NCBI GenBank assembly: GCA_964423745.1
Contig: CAYRGG010000012.1
Location: 1 to 64,000 of the forward strand
Direction: 5' to 3'
DNA from: CAYRGG01 sp964423745
GTDB lineage: Bacteria; Pseudomonadota; Gammaproteobacteria; Competibacterales; Competibacteraceae
DNA: 64,000 nucleotides
A model generated the notes under the pieces. It saw only the letters and a list, made by a program, of their open reading frames with translations, had not been told where the DNA came from and did not search any database. Shown piece after piece: positions 18,807 through 26,331 of this stretch; positions within the stretch are counted from its first letter, which is position 1; every line of letters begins with the position of its first letter. A program made the position numbers and the translations under genes.

Positions 18807-19294
18807 AATCTCAGATAAACCAATATGGTGTAATTATGGTTTCTGTACTACACTGGGTCAATAACCTTTTGGATGGCACAGTTCCAAAAGTTTTGGACTT
18901 ATATCCAGCAAACCGTGACCTCAAACTTGTAGCCGGTTATTTTGCCTATCACTTACAGCATCCCTTAGCTGGCATTGAAAATGCTCTTTATTTTATACAC
19001 CCATCAAAGTTAGGAAGAGGAAAGTTCTCATGCACCCAAGGATTGCGCATCAATTTCTCTTTAGCACCACTGAAGTTCATTCCGTCCGCTTAATAAAAAC
19101 CCTTACAGCGCAGCGGACTCGGCCTGTCTTTAGCTTTTGGAAAAACTGGTTTGTTTTTTTGCGTAGGCATGGCTTTCTGCAGATGCGGAGAGTGTAAAAA
19201 AACCCTGCGACATCTGTAGCAGTGCCGAACGATTTGTCTCAAGATAGGCTGACACTATTCGCTGGTCGGTAGGGAAGTTATATTTAGGACTAGG
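18807..19294. other. Intergenic region without convincing genes
   Basis: About 490 bp between the toxin-antitoxin pair and the two-component system. It contains the antitoxin promoter region and a small palindrome, TCCAAAAGTTTTGGA (18883-18897). An 85-codon frame on the plus strand (18836-19093) has no recognisable domain or ribosome-binding site. It may hold remnants of a lost gene; I see nothing else. Confidence 0.5.
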
Positions 19295-20677
19295 TTAGCG
19301 AGGTAACTCTACCCGCGCCTCTAAACCACCCTGGGCGCGATTGCGTAAGGTGAGTTCGCCGCCGTGGGCGCGGGCGATGTTACGGGCTATTCCTAATCCT
19401 AAACCGGTTCCCCCCGTGTGGCGACCGCGGGAACCTTCGAGTCGGTAAAAAGGCGCGAAAACTTGTTCTAGGTCTGCTTCTGGAATGCCAGGCCCCCGGT
19501 CTTTAATGGTAATGACGAGTCGCTCAGCCTCGTCTATTACGGCAATGCTAACCTGTTTGCCGTAGTGGAGGGCGTTGTCCAACAGGTTCATGAGACACCG
19601 CTTTAACGCCAAGGGCCGCCCTGGAAAAGGCGTCCGCGCTGTTCCCTGCAGGGTAACCTTTGCGCCTGTCTCGTTGGCATCGTCCTGGAGGCTTTCTAAA
19701 AGGGCGTTGATATCGATGGGCGCCACCGCCTCTTGACTCTCGGTGCCCCGCATATAGTCCAAAGTGGCCTGCACCATGGTTTCCATAGCGTCCAAATCGG
19801 ACTGAAATTTCTCCTTAAGCATTGGGTCGTCCAGTAATTCGCTGCGCAGTCTTAATCGAGTGATGGGCGTCTTTAAATCATGAGAAACTGCAGCGAGCAC
19901 TCGGCTACGGTCGCGGATGTAGCGAATCAGCCGGGTTTGCATGGTGTTAAAGGCTCTCGCCGCCTGGAGCACCTCAAGAGGACCGGTTTCCACAAGGGGT
20001 GGGCGCTGAATATCCCGACCCAGTTCGGTGGCGGCATTGGCGAGAAAAGCCAACGGCCGGGTTAACCAGTGCACCGCCAATACAGAAAGGGCAGCCACCG
20101 ACAACAACAAAATGAGCAAGATAAGCAACAACCGGTAAGGCCAGGTGAAGACTTCTTCGGGCACCTGTTGGCCAACGGTAAGCACCGCGCCGTCGTTAAG
20201 TTTCACCTGTACTAAAAAGGTTTTGCTATTTAACATAAAGCGATGGTGGCGGCGTCCATGGCGAAACGGTCTCTGAGCCGGCCTATCGTCATGCTGCCGC
20301 CAGAAAAAGGCAGGTGCATCTTCAATCTCCACCCGTAGGACATGACCCGGTGGTAGATAACGGCGTAGCAAGGTGACCAGGAAAGGCACTTGGCTATTGG
20401 CGTCAGCAATAGGGTCGCGCCAGGGGATATCCAAACTCATGCGCATAGGCGGTACGTTGAGAGCACTGACTAAACGGCGTCGTTCCGTATCCGGCAGGGT
20501 TTCCAATAGCTCCACCAGCCCACCAATACGCTGGGCGATATGGCCGCCGACGGCCCGATGCAACACCTGCCCCCGGTCATACAGTTGAATGGCGATACCG
20601 AGGGATTGGGCGATAATTAAACCGCTCATGAGCAACAGTAGCAAACGGCCGAACAGGGTGCGAGGTAGCAGCTGCAT
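19295..20677 (-). CDS. Sensor histidine kinase (EnvZ/RstB type)
   Basis: Membrane kinase of 460 residues. TM1 is at about 9-30, a periplasmic sensor region rich in Arg/His (including HDDRPAQRPFRHGRRHHR) runs to about 175, and TM2 is at about 182-204. HAMP follows, then HisKA with the phospho-acceptor H266 in AAVSHDLKTPITRLRLR, and HATPase_c with N box LMNLLDNALHYG, DRGPGIPEADLEQVF and GGTGLGLGIA. The GTG or ATG start region overlaps the regulator's stop at 20677, so they are translationally coupled. The His-rich periplasmic loop might bind metal or protons. The neighbouring Spy-like gene points to envelope stress. Confidence 0.93.
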   Translation of the reverse strand: MQLLPRTLFGRLLLLLMSGLIIAQSLGIAIQLYDRGQVLHRAVGGHIAQRIGGLVELLETLPDTERRRLVSALNVPPMRMSLDIPWRDPIADANSQVPFLVTLLRRYLPPGHVLRVEIEDAPAFFWRQHDDRPAQRPFRHGRRHHRFMLNSKTFLVQVKLNDGAVLTVGQQVPEEVFTWPYRLLLILLILLLSVAALSVLAVHWLTRPLAFLANAATELGRDIQRPPLVETGPLEVLQAARAFNTMQTRLIRYIRDRSRVLAAVSHDLKTPITRLRLRSELLDDPMLKEKFQSDLDAMETMVQATLDYMRGTESQEAVAPIDINALLESLQDDANETGAKVTLQGTARTPFPGRPLALKRCLMNLLDNALHYGKQVSIAVIDEAERLVITIKDRGPGIPEADLEQVFAPFYRLEGSRGRHTGGTGLGLGIARNIARAHGGELTLRNRAQGGLEARVELPR

Positions 20678-21387
20678 TAGTTTTCCCGGCTGACGCTGGT
20701 AGCCAGCACATAACCTTCATTACGCACAGTTTTGATAATGGCGGGGTTGCGGGGATCATCCCTAAGCCGCCGTCGTAACCGGCTCACTTGAACATCGATG
20801 CTGCGGTCAAAGGGAGTAGCTTCGCGGCCTTGGGTTAAATCTAGCAGTTGGTCCCGGTTAAGCACCCGTTGCGGGCGTTCCAGAAACACCCGTAATAGGC
20901 GGTATTCACCACCCCCTAAGGGCATAACTACACCCTCGGGGGTACTTAGATGGCGGGCAGTAGTATCCAACATCCAACCGCCAAAACGAAACCGTCGGAC
21001 TTCACCCGACTCATCAGGCAAACGTCGGGCGCGACGCAGCACCACTTTAATACGCGCTAGCAGTTCCCGGGGGTTAAAGGGTTTCGGTAAATAATCATCG
21101 GCGCCCATCTCTAGCCCGAGAATACGATCCATATCATCCCCGCGCGCAGTGAGCATAATAATCGGTATTTCGGAATCAACTCGTAAGTTGCGGCACAGAA
21201 CTAATCCATCTTCACCGGGCAGCATAAGATCTAAAATAATGAGATCAATACGCTGGTGTTCTAAAGTGGTTTTCATGCCGGGACCGCCTTCTACAGTTGT
21301 CACCCGGAAACCATTTTTGCGCAGATAATCCCCCAGCAGCTCGCGCAGTTCAGGGTCATCATCCACGATAAGAATATGATCGTTCAT
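20677..21387 (-). CDS. OmpR-family response regulator
   Basis: Response regulator of 236 residues. The receiver domain has the acidic pair in IVDDDPEL, the phosphorylated Asp at D53 in LIILDLMLPGEDG and the Lys in YLPKPFNPREL. The C-terminal winged helix (about 130-232) contains MPLGGGEYRLLRVFLERPQRVLNRDQLL and the recognition helix region FDRSIDVQVSRLRRRLRDDP. It is the first gene of the pair, followed by the kinase with a 1-bp overlap. It probably controls the divergent Spy-like gene, and itself, through the TTACA-type boxes upstream. Confidence 0.94.
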   Translation of the reverse strand: MNDHILIVDDDPELRELLGDYLRKNGFRVTTVEGGPGMKTTLEHQRIDLIILDLMLPGEDGLVLCRNLRVDSEIPIIMLTARGDDMDRILGLEMGADDYLPKPFNPRELLARIKVVLRRARRLPDESGEVRRFRFGGWMLDTTARHLSTPEGVVMPLGGGEYRLLRVFLERPQRVLNRDQLLDLTQGREATPFDRSIDVQVSRLRRRLRDDPRNPAIIKTVRNEGYVLATSVSREN

Positions 21388-21395
21388 AACTTTCT

Positions 21396-21409
21396 TTACA
21401 TTTCTTACA
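21396..21409. promoter_or_regulatory. Candidate autoregulatory box of the response regulator
   Basis: Two TTACA units (21396-21400 and 21405-21409) start 9 bp apart, just upstream of the regulator's ATG. OmpR-family proteins such as CpxR and RstA bind similar tandem half-sites spaced about one helical turn. Pattern recognition only. Confidence 0.4.
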
Positions 21410-21415
21410 CAAAAA

Positions 21416-21522
21416 CAGGACTATCGCTGCTTGTGAAAGAAGTGTCGGCGGCCTGGATGGCCGTCGTCAAGCCTACAAGGATGTATTTACGGCGTCTTCT
21501 GGAACGAGCAGCAATAGTCCTG
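21416..21522 (+). repeat. Dispersed palindromic element, copy 2
   Basis: About 107 bp. The ends CAGGACTATCGCTGCT and AGCAGCAATAGTCCTG are inverted repeats matching at 15 of 16 positions. Inside are the hairpin CGGCCTGGATGGCCG and the core GCCTACAAGGATGTATTTAC. It sits between the two-component operon and its divergent target gene, pushing the promoter boxes apart. Confidence 0.85.
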
Positions 21523-21588
21523 TTTATACACCCTACAACGGCATGGCAAGAAACTTGTTTGTAACCCTCTGTATCGGGAACCTTACGT

Positions 21589-21637
21589 GTTACAAGCGGT
21601 TACAAAAAACTCAAATGAGGACACAGGTACGTTACAC
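21589..21637 (+). promoter_or_regulatory. Candidate response-regulator boxes upstream of the Spy-like gene
   Basis: GTTACAA occurs at 21589-21595 and 21599-21605, exactly 10 bp apart, with a further GTTACAC at 21631-21637 and an inverted TTGTAAC at 21559-21565. This matches the tandem half-site layout used by OmpR-family regulators and lies 60-110 bp before the target ATG. Binding is inferred from arrangement, not shown. Confidence 0.5.
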
Positions 21638-21695
21638 AATAAGCGTTTAATAACACCTGTTCCATGAACTGACAGTCTTTAGGAGGACATTTATC

Positions 21696-22208
21696 ATGAA
21701 CACAACGCATAAATTCGCTATTGCTTCTGCCTTAGGTATAGGTCTTATGTCCGCAGTGGCTTTTTCTGGCCCCGGAGGCATGGGTATGGGCGGCTGTGGT
21801 GGCTATGGATCGGGCGGTCATCACGGCATGATGGGCGGCGGCCGTATGCAACAACGGGCTGAAATGATGCAACAGCGTCACAGCGAGCGTATGGAGCTGC
21901 TCAAATACCGCTTAGAGCTGACCCCCGAGCAAGAAGCGGCTTGGGAGAATTTTATCCAGGCTCAAAATAACCATCATGAGAGCATGTGGCAGCAGCGACC
22001 TGGGCAGGGTAATCAACAAGCACAGGCTAGTTTTACAGACCATTTCGATAACCGGATTCAATTTATGGAGCAACGCCTGTCGGGTATGAAAGAAGTCGCC
22101 CAAGCGGCCGATGATCTCTATACCCAACTTGATCCAGAACAGCAACAAACCATGGATGATTTTATCGCCAATCGGCCTGGCGCCAAGCGTCTTTCCAAAA
22201 CACAATAA
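21696..22208 (+). CDS. Spy/CpxP family periplasmic protein
   Basis: Periplasmic protein of 170 residues with a clear signal peptide (FAIASALGIGLMSAVAFS-GP). A Gly/Met/His-rich stretch follows at residues 25-55 (GMGMGGCGGYGSGGHHGMMGGG), which could bind copper or other metals. Next comes a helical region with the LELTPEQEAAWENFI motif, the LTxxQ signature of Spy/CpxP, and a second helix pair ending in LYTQLDPEQQQTMDDFI. Spy is an ATP-independent chaperone and CpxP modulates its kinase. A strong AGGAGG lies 9 bp upstream. Divergent from an OmpR/RstB-like pair and preceded by tandem GTTACA boxes, it is probably their target. Confidence 0.88.
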   Translation: MNTTHKFAIASALGIGLMSAVAFSGPGGMGMGGCGGYGSGGHHGMMGGGRMQQRAEMMQQRHSERMELLKYRLELTPEQEAAWENFIQAQNNHHESMWQQRPGQGNQQAQASFTDHFDNRIQFMEQRLSGMKEVAQAADDLYTQLDPEQQQTMDDFIANRPGAKRLSKTQ

Positions 22209-22221
22209 ACACACGAAAAGC

Positions 22222-22268
22222 GCCGGTTCTAGTTTTTGGAACCGGCAGCAAAACCTCCGGGTTTTGCC
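22222..22268 (+). terminator. Two hairpins after the Spy-like gene
   Basis: GCCGGTTC (22222-22229) pairs with GAACCGGC (22239-22246), followed at once by AAAACC-TCCG-GGTTTT (22250-22265). Either could end transcription before the ATPase operon; the second has a T4 tract. Confidence 0.65.
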
Positions 22269-22405
22269 CCTGTAAGCTTGTAAGATTTACAGCAAGATTT
22301 GTAGCTTTTACAAATTTCACCTTTAAATAAGGAATCAATTAGGTATATGGACGGGTGTTGCTATAGCTCCTAAAATCTGGCCTATTTGTTGCTGTAGGGG
22401 AGGCC

Positions 22406-23806
22406 ATGAACGATTCAGCTGAAGAGAAAAGTTGTGGTCAAGTGGCCGCCATACGCGGCAATGTCATCGATGTGCACATCACAGGACAAATGCCGCCCCT
22501 ACAACGCCAGTTATGGGCCGAAGGTGGTAGCCGCGTGGTGCTGGAGGTCCATAGCCAGGTGGCGGTGGATCGCATCCGTTGTCTTGCCCTCAATCCCAGT
22601 CGGGGGCTTGCATTAGGCACGCCGGTGCTGGATACCGGTAGTCAGCTTGACGTGCCGGTGGGGGAAGCCTTGTTGGGGCGTATGCTCAATGTATTCGGCG
22701 CCACCGTCGATAAAGGCGGTTCCCTAAACGCCCAGCAACGCCGTCCCATTCATCGTGCTCCCCTACCCTTGGCGCAACGGGTGACCAGCGAAGAGATTTT
22801 CGCCACGGGCATCAAGGTTATCGATCTATTGGCGCCCCTGGAACGGGGCGGTAAAGCGGGCTTGTTCGGTGGCGCTGGGGTTGGCAAGACGGTGCTGATT
22901 ACCGAGTTGATCCACAATATGGTGGAACGCTATCGGGGCATTAGCTTGTTTTGTGGCGTCGGTGAACGCTGCCGAGAAGCCGAAGATTTATACCGGGAAA
23001 TGCAACAAACCGGGATGCTGGATAATACGGTAATGATCTTTGGGCAGATGAATGAACCGCCGGGAGCCCGCTTTCGGGTGGCCCATGCAGCGCTGACCAT
23101 TGCGGAATATTTTCGCGATGAGATGAACCGGGATGTGATGCTGCTCATCGACAATATTTTCCGGTTTGTCCAGGCAGGCACTGAAGTGTCGGGACTCATG
23201 GGACGAATTCCCTCCCGGGTCGGTTATCAACCCACCTTGGGCACGGAACTGGCTGAGTTGGAGGAACGCATCTGCAGCTCTGCGAGCGGGGCTATGACCT
23301 CGGTACAGGCAGTCTATGTGCCTGCCGATGACATGACCGACCCCTCCGCTACTCATACCTTTGCCCACCTCTCGGCGTCCATTGTGCTATCCCGTAAACG
23401 CGCCAGCCAAGGGCTTTATCCAGCCGTAGACCCGTTACAATCGGAATCCAAAATGCTCAATCCTTCGGTGGTGGGGGAACGTCATTATCGGGTGGCCGAA
23501 GGAGTACGCCGGGCGCTGGCCGACTACGAGGAACTGAAAGATATTATCTCCATGTTAGGATTGGAGGAACTATCTCAGCAGGATCGCGCCACCGTCAGCA
23601 AAGCAAGACGGCTAGAGCGCTTTTTAACCCAACCTTTTTTCACCACCGAGCAATTTACCAATTATCAGGGTAAGACTGTCTCCTTAGAGCAGACCATTGA
23701 AGGCTGTGAACGCATCCTGGCAGGAAAATTTGCCGATACCTCGGAGCAATCCCTCTATATGATTGGTCCCATTACAGAGGTGGAAGAAAAGCGGCAGCGT
23801 GCATAA
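22406..23806 (+). CDS. atpD: N-ATPase F1 subunit beta
   Basis: Catalytic beta subunit of 466 residues. Walker A is GGAGVGKT at 155-162, followed by FCGVGERCREAEDLY, the Walker B region VMLLIDNIFRFVQAG and MGRIPSRVGYQPTLGTELAELEERI. It opens a nine-type operon order beginning with beta and epsilon (D-C-Q-(R)-B-E-F-A-G), which is the signature of the N-ATPase, a second, usually Na+-linked F-type ATPase found beside the normal one in many marine and some pathogenic bacteria. There is no delta gene, as expected. GGGGAGG precedes the ATG. It should hydrolyse ATP to pump sodium under low-energy or salt stress. Confidence 0.95.
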   Translation: MNDSAEEKSCGQVAAIRGNVIDVHITGQMPPLQRQLWAEGGSRVVLEVHSQVAVDRIRCLALNPSRGLALGTPVLDTGSQLDVPVGEALLGRMLNVFGATVDKGGSLNAQQRRPIHRAPLPLAQRVTSEEIFATGIKVIDLLAPLERGGKAGLFGGAGVGKTVLITELIHNMVERYRGISLFCGVGERCREAEDLYREMQQTGMLDNTVMIFGQMNEPPGARFRVAHAALTIAEYFRDEMNRDVMLLIDNIFRFVQAGTEVSGLMGRIPSRVGYQPTLGTELAELEERICSSASGAMTSVQAVYVPADDMTDPSATHTFAHLSASIVLSRKRASQGLYPAVDPLQSESKMLNPSVVGERHYRVAEGVRRALADYEELKDIISMLGLEELSQQDRATVSKARRLERFLTQPFFTTEQFTNYQGKTVSLEQTIEGCERILAGKFADTSEQSLYMIGPITEVEEKRQRA

Positions 23807-23836
23807 CGAGCTTGCCATTAGCCTAGGGGATTTTGA

Positions 23837-24232
23837 ATGCGGTTAAAACTGCTGGAGCCAACAACTGTACTGGTGGACGAAGAGGTATCGAAAGTGGTGG
23901 CCGACGCTGCCAACGGTTCTTTTTGTCTATTGCCGCGACATATCGATTTCGTGGCAGCGTTGGTGCCGGGCATTTTATTTTATTGGCCTGTGGAGGGTGA
24001 ACAACGACTGGCCGCGGTCAACGAAGGTATTTTAGTAAAACAGGGTGAAGAGGTATTGGTTTCAGTCCTCAATGGCGTGCTGGGTACAGACTTAGCCGCG
24101 TTGGAGGAGGATGTGGAGAAATGGTTTCACGATCTGGATGAACAAGCTCGCCGGGCCCGCAGCGCCGTAGCCCGTTTGGAAGCCGGCGCCATCCGCCGGT
24201 TTATGACTGCGGAGGAAGGGCGTCGTGGCTGA
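23837..24232 (+). CDS. atpC: N-ATPase F1 subunit epsilon
   Basis: Epsilon subunit of 131 residues: LKLLEPTTVLVDEEVSKVVADAANGSFCLLPRHIDFVAALVPGILFY is the beta-sandwich domain and GILVKQGEEVLVSVLNGVLG leads to the helical hairpin. It follows atpD by 30 bp and its end overlaps the atpQ start by 8 bp (24225-24232). It forms the central stalk with gamma and regulates ATP hydrolysis. Confidence 0.92.
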   Translation: MRLKLLEPTTVLVDEEVSKVVADAANGSFCLLPRHIDFVAALVPGILFYWPVEGEQRLAAVNEGILVKQGEEVLVSVLNGVLGTDLAALEEDVEKWFHDLDEQARRARSAVARLEAGAIRRFMTAEEGRRG

Positions 24233-24548
24233 TCCCCGCCATCCTAATAAGGATAATAACGCGGTCAAAACGGAACAACGCTTTACCCGCGAAGTGCAGC
24301 GCAAAGTGGCTCGCAAACGTCGGGGTCTCAATCAAAAAGATCGCTCGGTCTGGTTTGGCTTAGGTATGTTTGGTTTGATCGGCTGGGCAGTCACTGTGCC
24401 TACCTTGGCAGGCATTGCCCTGGGTTGGTGGATCGATAGCACCTGGCCGAGTCGGGTTTCCTGGACCTTGACCTTTTTATTTATAGGCGTTGTCATCGGC
24501 TGTTGGAATGCTTGGTATTGGATTGGACAAGAGCGTCACCGTGATTAA
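24225..24548 (+). CDS. atpQ: N-ATPase AtpI/AtpQ-like assembly protein
   Basis: Membrane protein of 107 residues starting with GTG at 24225, overlapping atpC. It has a basic N-terminus (RKVARKRRGLNQKDRS) and two membrane helices (FGLGMFGLIGWAVTVPTLAGIALGWWID and VSWTLTFLFIGVVIGCWNAWYWI). It matches the AtpI/AtpQ proteins encoded in N-ATPase operons, thought to help c-ring assembly or magnesium/calcium uptake. The usual next gene, atpR, is not found; the frame starting at the overlapping GTG (24540) stops after eight codons. Confidence 0.87.
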   Translation: MADPRHPNKDNNAVKTEQRFTREVQRKVARKRRGLNQKDRSVWFGLGMFGLIGWAVTVPTLAGIALGWWIDSTWPSRVSWTLTFLFIGVVIGCWNAWYWIGQERHRD

Positions 24549-24707
24549 CGACTGTATTTATGCGTGATTCAAAACCCTTCATGATGGTTGCTAGCAGCCA
24601 CAGTGTTGTCAGCAAGTATTCATTAGCGCCGCTACTGCGACCTCTGCTAGAGCAATGGTCCCAACAACTGGCTGATCAGCGCTAACCGTGTTTTAAACAT
24701 GCTTGGG

Positions 24708-24878
24708 GTGGGCAACTTGCTTGCCCACGCGGAAAATAGGGTGGAAGTTTTGATGAGCGGTAGCGGTAAACAAAGCGCCCCTTTGAGCGGGTACGTCTTG
24801 TCTTCGCGCAAACGGGCAATGCTTTCCTGCATTGCCCGTATGACTGTCGCCTGCTCTGGCTCCCGGCCTGAGCAGGCG
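24708..24878. repeat. Cluster of three palindromes in the atp operon
   Basis: Three hairpin-forming units: GTGGGCAA/TTGCCCAC (24708-24728), ACGGGCAATGC/GCATTGCCCGT (24812-24839, 11-bp stem) and CGCCTGCTC/GAGCAGGCG (24848-24878). The close spacing resembles a REP/BIME-type array. They could act as an attenuator or an mRNA-processing site between atpQ and atpB. Confidence 0.7.
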
Positions 24879-25131
24879 CCAAACAGCGCTCCGCCAAGCG
24901 CACCCGCTCGGGGCGCAGGTGCCGTTTATTCACTAACCCACATGGACAAATAGTCATCCATCTTATGAATCAGGGCTAGCGCATCAAAAGAGTCATAGCA
25001 CGCCAAAACAATAACTTAGGGTATTATATGATGGCTAAAACATGACTTGAGCAAATGTAAGTATTTGATTCTATTGATGCTGAAATTTTGGTGCGCTAAC
25101 CCTGTCTTATGAATAGAGTAGAAGCACAGAA

Positions 25132-25237
25132 GGGAACTGGGTGGCTCGTGAAAGGGGTGTTTGCGGCCTGGATGGCCGCAATCAAGCCTACAGGGAGGTA
25201 TTCACGGCGTCCCCTGGAATCGAGCTACCTAGTTCCC
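25132..25237 (+). repeat. Dispersed palindromic element, copy 3
   Basis: About 106 bp, ends GGGAACTGGGTGGCTCG and CGAGCTACCTAGTTCCC as imperfect inverted repeats, internal hairpin GCGGCCTGGATGGCCGC and core GCCTACAGGGAGGTATTCAC. It ends 63 bp upstream of atpB. The terminal sequence differs from other copies on both sides together, so the two ends have co-evolved as a stem. Confidence 0.85.
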
Positions 25238-25300
25238 ATGTAGTGTATTTAAAAACAAACGATTTAAACATACGTGATGTGCTAGGAGAATAAAATATTC

Positions 25301-26020
25301 ATGACCATAAGTCCCGACAGTATCGTTTATTGGCAGTGGGGATGGTTTACTCTCAATGCTACCTTGGTCTATACCTGGGTGGTGATGCTGCTGTTGGTAG
25401 GTGGCTCGTACCTTATCACACGGCGGCTCTCTACGGGACCAAAACTGTCCCGCTGGCAAAATTTTTTGGAAGTGCTGGTGAGTGGTATGAATGATCAAAT
25501 TCGCCAGGTCAGTCGGCAAGAACCAGGACGTTACTTGCCTTTCGTGGGCACGCTATTTGTGTTTATCGTAACCTGTAATCTGCTTACCATCGTACCCGGT
25601 TATCATCCGCCTACCGCTTCCTTATCTACCACTACAGCCCTAGCCATTTGTGTGTTTATCGCGGTGCCCCTCTATGGCATCGCCCATCAAGGATTGGGGG
25701 GCTACCTTAAACACTATATTCAACCCACTATCATAATGCTGCCCTTCAACATCATCGGTGAGTTTTCCCGCACCCTGGCTCTAGCCATACGTTTGTACGG
25801 CAATATCATGAGCGGTATGGTGATTGCAGGCATCCTGCTCAGCCTGGCGCCGTTTTTCTTTCCTATTTTGATGCAGTTGCTGGGTTTGCTCACAGGTATG
25901 ATCCAAGCCTACATCTTTGCAGTACTGGCTATGGTGTATATCGCCTCCGCCACGGCTGTGCAGCATCAACAGACGCAAAACGACAATCAGAATAACACCG
26001 CTGCTGACTCAACAACGTGA
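25301..26020 (+). CDS. atpB: N-ATPase Fo subunit a
   Basis: Membrane subunit a of 239 residues with about five to six helices. The essential stator arginine is R164 in LALAIRLYGNIMSG, preceded by GEFSRTLA. It forms the ion half-channels against the c-ring. AGGAG precedes the ATG after the repeat-filled gap. The polar C-terminal tail (HQQTQNDNQNNT) is unusually rich in Asn and Gln. It is followed by atpE after 27 bp. Confidence 0.93.
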   Translation: MTISPDSIVYWQWGWFTLNATLVYTWVVMLLLVGGSYLITRRLSTGPKLSRWQNFLEVLVSGMNDQIRQVSRQEPGRYLPFVGTLFVFIVTCNLLTIVPGYHPPTASLSTTTALAICVFIAVPLYGIAHQGLGGYLKHYIQPTIIMLPFNIIGEFSRTLALAIRLYGNIMSGMVIAGILLSLAPFFFPILMQLLGLLTGMIQAYIFAVLAMVYIASATAVQHQQTQNDNQNNTAADSTT

Positions 26021-26047
26021 CCTAACTAATTAAATTAAGGAGACCCC

Positions 26048-26326
26048 ATGGATAGCTTAACACTGATCGGCTTAGCCTCTGTCATCACCGCGGGTTTAAC
26101 CATCGCCATTGGCGCGATTGGTCCCGCATTGGGAGAAGGGCGCGCTGTGGCCCAGGCCCTTAGCGCCATTGCCCAACAACCCGATGAAGCAGGCACCATC
26201 AGCCGTACCCTCTTCGTAGGCTTAGCGATGATTGAATCCACCGCCATTTATTGCTTCGTGGTGTCCATGATCCTGCTGTTTGCCAATCCTTTCTGGAACC
26301 AAGCTGTATCCCAGGCGGGAGGCTGA
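26048..26326 (+). CDS. atpE: N-ATPase Fo subunit c, Na+-type
   Basis: c subunit of 92 residues forming a two-helix hairpin. Helix 1 has P26 and E30 (IGPALGEGRAVAQ) and helix 2 has E63-S64-T65 and Y68 (AMIESTAIYCFVV). The ES/T...Y pattern together with the polar residue in helix 1 is the known Na+-coordinating signature, and the second carboxylate at position 30 is typical of N-ATPases. Na+ translocation is therefore inferred. AAGGAG lies 5 bp upstream. The next gene, atpF, starts 5 bp after the stop. Confidence 0.94.
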   Translation: MDSLTLIGLASVITAGLTIAIGAIGPALGEGRAVAQALSAIAQQPDEAGTISRTLFVGLAMIESTAIYCFVVSMILLFANPFWNQAVSQAGG

Positions 26327-26331
26327 CAACC

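Larger units (their letters stand above)
24549..25300. other. Gap where atpR is expected; palindromes and repeat only
   Basis: About 750 bp inside the operon between atpQ and atpB. N-ATPase operons normally carry atpR (about 100 codons, membrane protein) here with overlapping ends. Instead there is a 41-codon remnant-like frame (24558-24683) with no membrane helix, then a cluster of hairpins (24708-24878), an AT-rich stretch and a copy of the dispersed palindromic element. The operon's internal continuity may be weakened by these structures. Confidence 0.75.

Noticed and set aside
18836..19093. 85-codon plus-strand frame after the toxin-antitoxin pair
   Set aside because: No recognisable domain, no ribosome-binding site, odd composition; treated as intergenic.
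24699..24953. 84-codon frame in the atpR gap
   Set aside because: Spans the palindrome cluster and has no membrane helix, so it is not atpR; no supporting features.
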